In this document: piece by piece, positions 33,940 to 41,511 of the stretch | How positions within the stretch are numbered: position 1 is the stretch's first letter | Layout: every line of letters starts with the position of its first letter | Assembly (NCBI GenBank): GCA_023389035.1 | Contig: JAEWFC010000002.1 | Location: forward strand, 40,985 to 104,984 | Source: Acidobacteriota bacterium | GTDB lineage: Bacteria > Acidobacteriota > Blastocatellia > Pyrinomonadales > Pyrinomonadaceae | DNA length: 64,000 nucleotides | Direction of reading: 5' to 3' | Program-made: the position numbers and the translations under genes | Notes under the pieces: generated by a model | Database searches by the model: none | What the model saw: the letters and a program-made list of their open reading frames with translations, nothing else | Told to the model about the DNA's origin: nothing

Positions 33940-35370
33940 ATGAAGACGGAACTCCACGAAATTTCACCGACTCAAAAAGAGTTGAAGATCGAGATACCCG
34001 GCGAAGAGCTTCGGGATGCTTACAACAAGATCAGCCAGCGATATGCCAAGGGTGCTAACGTTCCCGGGTTTCGCAAGGGATATGCGCCGCTAGATGTTAT
34101 CCGACTGCGTTACAAGGAAGAGATCAAAAGCGAGGTGCTGCAGCTGCTGCTTCCGGAAAAGGTGACCGCTGCGATCGAAGAGCACGGCCTGCAGCCGTTG
34201 TCAGAACCGCATCTGCACATCGATGGTGTCGAAAAGGTAAAGGTAAACGGTTCCGAACCGATCAAGCTGCATGCACACGTCGAGGTAATGCCTGAGATCC
34301 CCGAACCCAATTACATGGGCCTTGAGCTGGTTCGCCGTGTCAAACCGGTCGAAGACGGTGAGATCGAAGACCTTATCGCAAACCGTCTGTCGCAGGAATC
34401 GGCATTGATACCTGTCGAGGGGCGTGCGTCTGAACTAGGCGATACCGTTATCGCCGATCTTACGGGCAAATTTGATGACGATCCCGACGGTGACCCGATC
34501 GAAGCCAATGACCTTGAGGTGGTTCTTGGCGATGAGGTGATCGAGAAATCGTTTACCGAGAATCTTGTAGGCGTCAATGAGGATGATGAAAAAGAGTTCA
34601 CGGTATCTTACCCTGAGGATTTTTCGTCGGAGGCACTTGCCGGCAAGACCGTCCATTACAAGGCAAAGATCAAATCGATCGGCCGCACGGAAACTCCGGA
34701 ACTGAACGACGAATGGGCCAAGAGCCTCGACGAAGGTTATGAATCGCTCGAAGACCTTCGTAAGAAGCTTCGTGCCGACCTTGAGACGTATGCAAAATCT
34801 GATGCAGACGCACGGATGCGTAACAACGCGATCGCAAAGCTGATCGAGGACAACTCATTCGAGGTGCCGAATACGCTGATCGAGAATCAAGCACGCAATC
34901 TTCTTAACAATTTCGCGCAGGACCTGCAGCAGCGTGGTGTCGATCTTAACAAGGTCGAGAATCAGTTCATCGAGATGGCTTTCCATCAGATGCGGACGCA
35001 GGCTGAGCGCGACGTTCGCGGTGCGATGCTGCTTGATAAGATCGCGATCGCCGAAGGGCTGGACGTCGAGCAGTCCGAGATCGATGAGGAGATCGGCAAG
35101 ATGGCCGAGATGTACCGCTCGACACCTGACGAGATCAGGTCTACCCTCGAAAAGCAGGGAGGCTTGAATGCGATCGGCAACAACTTACGCACGCGAAAGT
35201 CCATCGAAGCTATCGTCGAACATGCGAAGGTGACCGACGGACCCTGGGTTGATGAGAGCCTTGCGGAACCGGCTGCCGAAGCTGCTGAGGCCGATGAGGA
35301 AAAGCCGAAAAAGCCTGCTAAGAAAAAGGCACCGGCGAAGAAGACCGCTAAGTCGAAAGCGGCTGAATAA
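33940..35370 (+). CDS. tig: Trigger factor, ribosome-associated chaperone
   Basis: 476 residues. The N-terminal ribosome-binding domain has the signature PGFRKGYAPLDVIRLRY (GFRxGxxP) at about residues 45-61. The FKBP-like prolyl-isomerase domain spans about 165-250 (GDTVIADLTGKFD to VHYKAKIKSIG), and the long helical C-terminal arms follow. The last 40 residues are an acidic then Lys/Ala/Pro-rich tail (KKPAKKKAPAKKTAKSKAAE), an extension not found in E. coli Tig. It folds nascent chains at the ribosome exit. clpP and clpX follow, the common tig-clpP-clpX order. Confidence 0.96.
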   Translation: MKTELHEISPTQKELKIEIPGEELRDAYNKISQRYAKGANVPGFRKGYAPLDVIRLRYKEEIKSEVLQLLLPEKVTAAIEEHGLQPLSEPHLHIDGVEKVKVNGSEPIKLHAHVEVMPEIPEPNYMGLELVRRVKPVEDGEIEDLIANRLSQESALIPVEGRASELGDTVIADLTGKFDDDPDGDPIEANDLEVVLGDEVIEKSFTENLVGVNEDDEKEFTVSYPEDFSSEALAGKTVHYKAKIKSIGRTETPELNDEWAKSLDEGYESLEDLRKKLRADLETYAKSDADARMRNNAIAKLIEDNSFEVPNTLIENQARNLLNNFAQDLQQRGVDLNKVENQFIEMAFHQMRTQAERDVRGAMLLDKIAIAEGLDVEQSEIDEEIGKMAEMYRSTPDEIRSTLEKQGGLNAIGNNLRTRKSIEAIVEHAKVTDGPWVDESLAEPAAEAAEADEEKPKKPAKKKAPAKKTAKSKAAE

Positions 35371-35388
35371 CTTATTGCCTTGCGAGAT

Positions 35389-35408
35389 GGCCCGATATTC
35401 GGGCCTTT
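35389..35408 (+). terminator. Terminator or attenuator between tig and clpP
   Basis: GGCCCGA (35389-35395) pairs perfectly with TCGGGCC (35399-35405) around a three-base loop, followed by TTT only. It may reduce read-through into clpP rather than stop it completely. Confidence 0.55.
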
Positions 35409-35414
35409 CGCGGC

Positions 35415-35442
35415 TTGCAATATTTTGACATCGTAGTAAAAT
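35415..35442 (+). promoter_or_regulatory. Promoter of clpP-clpX
   Basis: TTGCAA (35415-35420) and TAAAAT (35437-35442) with a 16-base spacer, directly after the tig terminator and about 90 bases before clpP. It gives the protease genes their own start of transcription. Confidence 0.55.
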
Positions 35443-35530
35443 CTGCAATCGGTCACGCTACCAACGACTTAACGTCACCCGGTTCATCTTTTACTCAAAC
35501 TTTTAGCTACTTGGTCAGACGAGGATTTAT

Positions 35531-36124
35531 ATGGCATTAGTCCCAATGGTTGTCGAGCAAACGTCTCGCGGCGAGCGTGCGTTCGATATCTACTCGCGTC
35601 TTCTGAAAGACAGCATTATCTTTATCGGTACGCCGATCGATGACCAGATCGCGAACCTTCTTGTCGCACAGCTGCTTTTCCTCGAGGCCGAGGATCCTGA
35701 ACGCGACATTAACCTGTACATCAACTCGCCGGGCGGTTCGATCACCGCCGGAATGGCGATCTACGACACGATGCAGTTCATCAAGAACGACGTCACGACC
35801 ATCTGCGTCGGACAGTGTGCATCGATGGGAGCGTTGCTGCTTACCGCAGGTACGAAAGGAAAGCGTTTCGCACTGCCGCATTCACGTGTCTTGATCCATC
35901 AGCCGTCAGGCGGTGCTTCGGGACAGGCGACCGACGTTCGTATCATGGCTGAGGAGATACTCAGAATGCGTGAGATGACCTCGCGACTGATCGCTTTCCA
36001 CAGCGGCCAGGACTTTGACCAGGTCGAGAAGGACGTAGAACGCGATCGTATCCTCACGCCTCAGCAGGCAAAGGAATACGGCTTGATCGACGAAGTGATC
36101 GAGCATCGCGACAAAACAAAATAA
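35531..36124 (+). CDS. clpP: ATP-dependent Clp protease proteolytic subunit
   Basis: 197 residues. The catalytic triad is complete: Ser98 in CVGQCASMGALLL, His123 in VLIHQP and Asp172 in ERDRILTP. The N-terminal MALVPMVVEQTSRGERAFDIYSRL and the NSPGGSITAGMAIYD block are canonical. It forms the tetradecameric peptidase chamber fed by ClpX or ClpA. The start has GAGGATTT upstream. clpX follows after 35 bases. Confidence 0.97.
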   Translation: MALVPMVVEQTSRGERAFDIYSRLLKDSIIFIGTPIDDQIANLLVAQLLFLEAEDPERDINLYINSPGGSITAGMAIYDTMQFIKNDVTTICVGQCASMGALLLTAGTKGKRFALPHSRVLIHQPSGGASGQATDVRIMAEEILRMREMTSRLIAFHSGQDFDQVEKDVERDRILTPQQAKEYGLIDEVIEHRDKTK

Positions 36125-36159
36125 GACCAGTTAGCTGACAGAGCCGGACGTTGTAACTT

Positions 36160-37407
36160 ATGGCAAATTTCAGACGACCTGAAGAACTTCTATGCTGTTC
36201 GTTTTGCGGAAAATCGCAGAACGATGTGAAGAAACTGATAGCGGGGCCCGGAGTGTACGTCTGCAATGAGTGCATTGATATCTGCAACGAGATCATCAAT
36301 GACGACGAGCAGAACGAAACGGCATCGACTCGCGTCAATTTGCCAAAGCCTCATGAGATAAAGGCCCATCTCGACCAATACGTCATCGGCCAGGAAGAAT
36401 CGAAAAAACGCCTCTCAGTAGCGGTCTATCAGCACTACAAACGTCTCGAGCTTGCGAAACGCAGATCTGACGTCGAGCTTCAGAAATCGAACGTCCTGCT
36501 TATCGGGCCGACCGGTACCGGTAAGACGCTTCTAGCCCAAACTCTTGCCAAGACACTCAGTGTTCCGTTCTGCATAGTCGATGCGACCAGCCTTACTGAG
36601 GCAGGATATGTCGGCGAAGATGTCGAGAACATCCTTCTCAGGCTATTACAGGCAGCAGGGAACGATGTTGACCGTGCACAGCAGGGAATCATTTATATCG
36701 ACGAGATAGACAAGATCTGCCGAAAGGATGACAACCCTTCGATCACGCGTGACGTTTCGGGTGAAGGCGTTCAGCAGGCCCTTTTGAAGATACTAGAGGG
36801 AACTGTGGCGAACATTCCGACAGGTGGCGGACGTAAGCATCCGCAGCAGGAATTCACCCAGCTTGATACCACTAACATTCTCTTTATCTGCGGCGGTGCT
36901 TTCATCGGGCTTGAAAAGGTCATCGAGAAACGTTTCCGCAACAAGTCGCTCGGCTTCCAGGCTGACGTCAAGACCAGCAAACAGCGACAGGACGAGATGA
37001 TCGGCAAGCTCGAGCCGGAAGATCTGATCCACTACGGCCTGATCCCGGAATTCGTCGGCCGTCTTCCCGTTATCGGCAGTCTGCAGCCTTTGGATGAGGC
37101 AGCTTTGATCACGATCCTGACTGAACCCAAGAACGCCCTGATAAAGCAGTATCAGCGTAAGTTCGAGTTTGACAACATCAGCCTTCGATTCACTGACGAC
37201 GCACTGCAGGCTATCGCCCAGCAGGCTCACAAGCGAAAGGTAGGTGCTCGCGGATTGATGATGATCCTGGAGGAAGTTCTGCTCGACTCGATGTACGAAC
37301 TGCCCTCGGACAAGCGTGTGAAGGAGCTTGTGATCACACGTGAAATGATCGAGCGGAGAGCACCGGTTTTCGATGTCGTCCGCCCGATCGAAGAAGCTGC
37401 AGCTTGA
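36160..37407 (+). CDS. clpX: ATP-dependent Clp protease ATP-binding subunit ClpX
   Basis: 415 residues. The N-terminal four-cysteine zinc domain (CSFCGKS near 11-17, CNECIDIC near 36-43) recognises adaptors and substrates. The AAA+ module has Walker A GPTGTGKT, Walker B IIYIDEIDK, the GYVGED pore loop, the arginine-finger region and the RKVGARGLM sensor-2 segment. The IGF-like loop for ClpP binding is expected near 265-275 (FIGLEKVI is visible upstream). It is the second gene of clpP-clpX, ending 80 bases before the convergent S9 peptidase gene. Confidence 0.97.
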   Translation: MANFRRPEELLCCSFCGKSQNDVKKLIAGPGVYVCNECIDICNEIINDDEQNETASTRVNLPKPHEIKAHLDQYVIGQEESKKRLSVAVYQHYKRLELAKRRSDVELQKSNVLLIGPTGTGKTLLAQTLAKTLSVPFCIVDATSLTEAGYVGEDVENILLRLLQAAGNDVDRAQQGIIYIDEIDKICRKDDNPSITRDVSGEGVQQALLKILEGTVANIPTGGGRKHPQQEFTQLDTTNILFICGGAFIGLEKVIEKRFRNKSLGFQADVKTSKQRQDEMIGKLEPEDLIHYGLIPEFVGRLPVIGSLQPLDEAALITILTEPKNALIKQYQRKFEFDNISLRFTDDALQAIAQQAHKRKVGARGLMMILEEVLLDSMYELPSDKRVKELVITREMIERRAPVFDVVRPIEEAAA

Positions 37408-37417
37408 TCGCTGCTTT

Positions 37418-37470
37418 GGCGTAACTGTAACAGGACAAGGTGTTGTTTTCTGTTACGTTGTTACGCCTTT
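37418..37470. terminator. Long GTAAC-rich hairpin between convergent clpX and S9 peptidase genes
   Basis: GGCGTAAC (37418-37425) pairs with GTTACGCC (37460-37467) and, inside it, GTAACAG (37427-37433) pairs with CTGTTAC (37450-37456). The stem is 15 bp with a small internal loop, and TTT follows. It probably ends transcription from both sides. A further GTGTTACAC palindrome is at 37472-37480. The inner pair has the same half-sites as the dyads upstream of hcp. Confidence 0.6.
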
Positions 37471-37488
37471 CGTGTTACACCTTCAGCC

Positions 37489-39846
37489 TCATTGCTTCAC
37501 TCCGGTAAAGGCCAGCACTCCGAATCCCGGAACATTCATAGTTCCGGTCATCTTGCTGCCGTCTACTTTGCCTTCGAGAGCGATTACGGTCGGGCTTCCC
37601 TGAACGTCCGCGTTCAGCGTAGCTGTGAACGTCGAACCGCTGATCTTGCCCTTTTCAAACGAACCGCCTCCGACCATTGACGACATCGTTCCCGTAAATT
37701 CCGACCCGGTCTGCTTTATCTCTGAGACCAGATCGATGACCTGTCCGCCTGCATCGACCGACAGGGTCCATTTGCCGTCAAGGCTTGCCGTTGCACCGCC
37801 ATTCGTTCCGCCGTCGCTCTTAGGAGCGTTCGGATCGATGATCTTGACCGTCTTCGGGTCGACTGTGATCTCAGCCAGACGCTTCGAAACTTCCGGTGTC
37901 ATCGATTCCTGATAGCGGCCTCCGAGATACTTCGCAAGGAACTTCTCAGCTGCTGCAAACATCGCCATGTTGTTGACCGGACGTGCGAATCCATGTCCTT
38001 CGTCGGGTGCCAGGATGTATTCGACCGGATAATTGCGGTCTCTGAGAGCCACGACGATCTGGTCTGACTCACGCTGCTTCACACGCGGGTCATTCGCTCC
38101 CTGCACGACCATCAAAGGCGTCTTGATCTTGTCGGCATGTGCATGCGGCGACTGACGCTTCATCTGTGCGATGCCTTCCGGGGTTCTCGGGTCGCCCATT
38201 CGCTTGTAGAACGTCTCACGTATCGCTTCCCAGTAAGGCGGAATGGAATCCAGCAGCGTCTGCAGGTTTGACGGGGGCACGATAGCGACCGATGCCGCAT
38301 AGACGTCAGGCGTGAATGTAACACCGGCAAGTGCAGCATAGCCGCCGTAGCTTCCGCCCATGATCCCGACACGCTTACCGTCAACGATGCCCTGATCGAC
38401 CAGATGCTTTACGCCCCAGGTTATGTCGTCCTGCATCTTTTGGCCCCATTCGTTGTTGCCGGCGTTCAGGAACTTTTTGCCGTAACCGGTCGAACCGCGG
38501 AAGTTCGGCTGCAGGACCGCGTAGCCGCGATTTGCAAGGAACTGGGCTATCGAGTTGTAGCCCCACATATCTCTCGCCCAGGGCCCGCCATGCGGATTTA
38601 CGACCAGCGGCAGATTCTTTGCCTCGACGCCTTTCGGCAGCGTCAGATATGCCGGAACTTCGAGCCCGTCAGACGATTTGAACCTGATCGGCTTCATTTC
38701 AGCGAGTGATTTCCTGTCAAGCTTTTCCCGTACCTGATAGAGCGTGGAAAGGTTCTTAGTCTTACGGTCCCAGAGCCAGACCGTCCCCGGATCCGTATCG
38801 CTTGATGTGACGACCACGAACTTCGTCTCATCCTTTGTTGAGGATTGAAAGTTGATCGACCGGTCGCCGAGACGTTTCTTGATGGTCTCGTAATCGTTCT
38901 GGAACTTCTTGTTCTTCCAGTAGATGCGCTCACGGTCGTCGTAATAAACGGTTGCGATGAGCTCTTTATTGAGGCCTGAGAAATTGACGCCGCTCAGGTC
39001 GACCTTTTTCATCGGATCGCCCTCGACGCGTTCGACCGCACCTGTCGCAGCGTCCATCAGGAAAAGCTCGATCAGGTCGAGATCGCCTTTGTTCGTCTGC
39101 AGATAGACCCGCTTATTGTCCTTATGAAAGACGACCGGGCTGCAGGTCTCAAATGAATTGCAGTCGTAGATCTTTGTCGCCTTTCCGTCCGGATCGATGC
39201 GAAGTATCTCGGTATCGCCGTTCTGTGCCGACCTGACCGCAAGCCGCAGCTTGTCCGTGTGGTCAAAGATCATCTGCTGGTAACGGTCACGATTCTCGCT
39301 GATCAAGGTCCGCTCGCCGGTCGAGATCTTAACCTTGTAAAGGTCATGCCAAGCCTTGTCACGCTCGTTGATGCCGACGTAGATGGCGTCAGGATCGGAT
39401 TCAGGAACGTGCTGGATCATCGCGCGAACGCCCGAGGCATCCGTCAGGTTCCTCGCTGCGGGAACAGGCGAACCCTCGGCTGCCTTTGCCGACGGATCGA
39501 CCGCATAGACGTTGAAGTTCTCATCACCGCCTTTGTCCTGAACAAAGAGGATGTACTTGCCGTCCTCTGACCAGAAATAGTTGCGGACCGGCCGCGTCTG
39601 GTCGTTTGTCATCGGACGAGCTGCGTCAAAAGGCTCGTTCACGCCCTTGACCCATATATTCATCGTGCCGTTCAGGGGCTTTACGAATGAGATGTACTTA
39701 CCGTCAGGTGAGATCTGTGCACCGGCGTATTCGGGATTGCCGAAAAAGACCTCACGGTCGATCAAGGCCGGAAGCTGGCCCGAGACCGCGGCCGTTGACG
39801 ATGCAACGATCATCAATAGAGCGACTAGGAATAATTTGTTTTTCAT
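37489..39846 (-). CDS. Secreted S9 peptidase (prolyl oligopeptidase family) with C-terminal beta domain
   Basis: 785 residues from the ATG at 39846, which gives a clean signal peptide (MKNKLFLVALLMIVASS, cleavage near VSGQ); the frame is open further upstream but overlaps nonsense sequence. Residues about 30-400 form the beta-propeller. The hydrolase domain has the nucleophile in GGSYGGYAAL, the HGGP oxyanion segment and DEGHGF with the catalytic His. It likely cleaves peptides in the periplasm. An extra 95-residue C-terminal part (GKWTLSVDAGGQVIDL to GVLAFTGVKQ) looks like a small beta-barrel and is absent from standard S9 enzymes. Confidence 0.92.
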   Translation of the reverse strand: MKNKLFLVALLMIVASSTAAVSGQLPALIDREVFFGNPEYAGAQISPDGKYISFVKPLNGTMNIWVKGVNEPFDAARPMTNDQTRPVRNYFWSEDGKYILFVQDKGGDENFNVYAVDPSAKAAEGSPVPAARNLTDASGVRAMIQHVPESDPDAIYVGINERDKAWHDLYKVKISTGERTLISENRDRYQQMIFDHTDKLRLAVRSAQNGDTEILRIDPDGKATKIYDCNSFETCSPVVFHKDNKRVYLQTNKGDLDLIELFLMDAATGAVERVEGDPMKKVDLSGVNFSGLNKELIATVYYDDRERIYWKNKKFQNDYETIKKRLGDRSINFQSSTKDETKFVVVTSSDTDPGTVWLWDRKTKNLSTLYQVREKLDRKSLAEMKPIRFKSSDGLEVPAYLTLPKGVEAKNLPLVVNPHGGPWARDMWGYNSIAQFLANRGYAVLQPNFRGSTGYGKKFLNAGNNEWGQKMQDDITWGVKHLVDQGIVDGKRVGIMGGSYGGYAALAGVTFTPDVYAASVAIVPPSNLQTLLDSIPPYWEAIRETFYKRMGDPRTPEGIAQMKRQSPHAHADKIKTPLMVVQGANDPRVKQRESDQIVVALRDRNYPVEYILAPDEGHGFARPVNNMAMFAAAEKFLAKYLGGRYQESMTPEVSKRLAEITVDPKTVKIIDPNAPKSDGGTNGGATASLDGKWTLSVDAGGQVIDLVSEIKQTGSEFTGTMSSMVGGGSFEKGKISGSTFTATLNADVQGSPTVIALEGKVDGSKMTGTMNVPGFGVLAFTGVKQ

Positions 39847-39886
39847 AAGTGTTTTCGGTTGTTCGTCTGCCTTACGGAGCAGGCGG

Positions 39887-40381
39887 TCAAAAAGTTCGGG
39901 TCGTTTGCCACGTCCCGTCATTCCAACGGCGTTTGGCAAACTTCGCATCGGTCCAGAACGAGCGGTGAAGCTCGATCACCGGGTCATCAATGCCGTCCAG
40001 AACGACGCTCACCACGTCATACCTGTGCGGTACATTTTCGACCTCAAATAGCTGCTTGTAGATCCTGGCCGTTCGGGTGATCTGTCGCTGTTTCCTAAGG
40101 TCGACCGCCTTGTCCGGGGTCGCCAGTCCGATGCTGCTGCGGGTCTTTATCTCAATGAAGCACAGCGTGTCGCCTTCGAGTGCGACGAGGTCGATCTCGC
40201 CTGTGATCTCAGCACCATTTCGATTACGGCCGACCGGGACCGTGAAGTTGGACATCACGATACGATAGCCGTTCGCCTCGAGAAACTCCGCAGCGATAGC
40301 CTCGCCGGCCTGACCGACCCAGCTCGAGAAAGCGGTGATCGGGCGTTCATCTGGGCTACTGAACTGTACACCTTCAGCCAT
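39887..40381 (-). CDS. yraN: YraN/UPF0102 family nuclease-fold protein
   Basis: 164 residues with the restriction-endonuclease-like core of UPF0102: GQAGEAIAAEFLEANGYRI, then GEIDLVALEGDTLCFIEIKTR, where the D...ExK triplet is the metal-dependent nuclease signature, followed by AVDLRKQRQITRTARIYK. The biochemical role is unsettled in the family; some members are linked to Holliday-junction or ribosome-associated functions. Here it precedes the S9 peptidase gene by 40 bases on the same strand. The upstream non-coding block begins immediately before its start. Confidence 0.88.
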   Translation of the reverse strand: MAEGVQFSSPDERPITAFSSWVGQAGEAIAAEFLEANGYRIVMSNFTVPVGRNRNGAEITGEIDLVALEGDTLCFIEIKTRSSIGLATPDKAVDLRKQRQITRTARIYKQLFEVENVPHRYDVVSVVLDGIDDPVIELHRSFWTDAKFAKRRWNDGTWQTTRTF

Positions 40382-41130
40382 CGCGTTTCTGTGTTCAAAA
40401 AGGGTAAGAATTGAAAAGGATTATAACAGAGTAGCGTTCGGGGTTGTAGCGATCTTTATTGAGCGAGCAGCCCGCAGGAGTGTAACAGATAAGGTACCTA
40501 CAACTGTTACAGTACACCACGGCGGACGAAAGACGCCCTTTCCAGAACTCTTCTGTGTAACACTTCTAACGGGTCAAACTGTTACGTTACGGTCTTAAGC
40601 AACATTACGTCATTCATTCTCGAGATCAAGAGGCGACCCGGAGAATAATACCGTTACTCACTCAACAGAAGAGATCGTATTACGTAAAAATAAAAATAGA
40701 TCCATTACGTAATGCTGATGAAAGTGCGAAGCGATTCATGACACACCTTTCCCAACCCTTCTCCCTTAAGAGAAAGAATTAAGAAGTAATGTGCGTTGTA
40801 GATAGTAAAACATATGCTATATTCTCGTGTCAAGGACTTTTTTGTCTATCGCGAAATATTTATTTTGCGAGAGATGTAACGTAACACTGGCAGGTGCGAC
40901 GGAATGTTACACGGCTGGCGGTAAAAACCTAAAGATCTGAGGGCCGTCGAGTGGAGTTTAACAGCGAGAGATGTTACCAACTGTTAAACCTTCCAGCCAG
41001 CCGAAACTCGGAACACGGCAGGGCTTTTAAAGGTTACTAGCGGAATGTAACAGTTGCGGGACCAGAAACTGTTACACTCTCAGTCGCAAAAAGCTTTTAC
41101 AATATCGGTCAAGGCGAAGGAGGTTCGAAA
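40382..41130. repeat. Non-coding region with repeated TGTAACAG / CTGTTACA dyads
   Basis: No convincing gene lies in these 749 bases. At least five dyads occur in which a TGTAACAG-type half-site is followed 23 or 24 bases later by its inverted partner: 40481/40504 (exact 8-bp arms), 40556/40579 (imperfect), 40880/40904 (imperfect), 40956-40964/40981-40989 (GTTTAACAG with CTGTTAAAC, exact) and 41046/41069 (exact). Loose GTTAC pentamers lie between them. Also present are the palindrome CATTACGTAATG (40703-40714) and a near-perfect TCGCGAAATA/TATTTTGCGA dyad (40849-40870). hcp starts at the right edge. Confidence 0.7.
40796..40823 (+). promoter_or_regulatory. Possible promoter inside the dyad-rich region
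   Basis: TTGTAG (40796-40801) and TATATT (40818-40823) with a 16-base spacer. It points towards hcp, about 300 bases upstream, so three of the dyads would lie in the transcribed leader. Confidence 0.35.
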
Positions 41131-41499
41131 ATGTCTGCTTATTTGGAAATTCCTGACCTGTCGCTAAAGGTTGAGTTGTTGAGTGTGAATTTGCCGGTCA
41201 ATTCGGCGGTCGGTGGCGGATCAACCGGACGTTCGGGAGAGCTAAAGCCATCTGACATAGTGATCACTCGGCCCGTCGACAAATATTCACCGACGCTGTA
41301 CCGCGAAGCGATGCAGGGCCACGGGAAGCAAATGATCATCTATCTGACAGATAAGGTCGAGAATACCGTCAAAACTTACCTGACCATCAAACTGGAAAAT
41401 TGCATGATCACGAGCTACAGCGTGAGCAGCGGCGAGCGACAAACGGAGCAGATGTCGCTCAACTTTACAAAGGCCGAGTTTAGCTACGATCCGATCTAG
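41131..41499 (+). CDS. hcp: Hcp-family type VI secretion tube protein (orphan)
   Basis: 122 residues. The order of strands and motifs fits the Hcp barrel that stacks into the inner tube of type VI secretion machines: an N-terminal beta strand, SGELKPSDIVITRPVDKYSPTLYREAMQG, the helix, KTYLTIKLENCMITSYSVSSG and the closing EQMSLNFTKAEFSYDPI. A strong GGAGG precedes the ATG. No tss, VgrG or PAAR gene is in the window, so it is an orphan copy. It could serve a distant secretion locus, a contractile particle or a secreted Hcp-like role. The long dyad-rich region upstream suggests special regulation. Confidence 0.85.
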   Translation: MSAYLEIPDLSLKVELLSVNLPVNSAVGGGSTGRSGELKPSDIVITRPVDKYSPTLYREAMQGHGKQMIIYLTDKVENTVKTYLTIKLENCMITSYSVSSGERQTEQMSLNFTKAEFSYDPI

Positions 41500-41511
41500 A
41501 ACTCGCTTTGA

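Noticed and set aside
40481..41077. Integron attC sites
   Set aside because: The half-sites do not match the RYYYAAC/GTTRRRY core sites and no integrase or cassette genes are seen.
40382..41130. CRISPR array in the dyad-rich region
   Set aside because: The repeated unit is a short dyad, not 24-40 base direct repeats with uniform spacers, and no cas gene is present.
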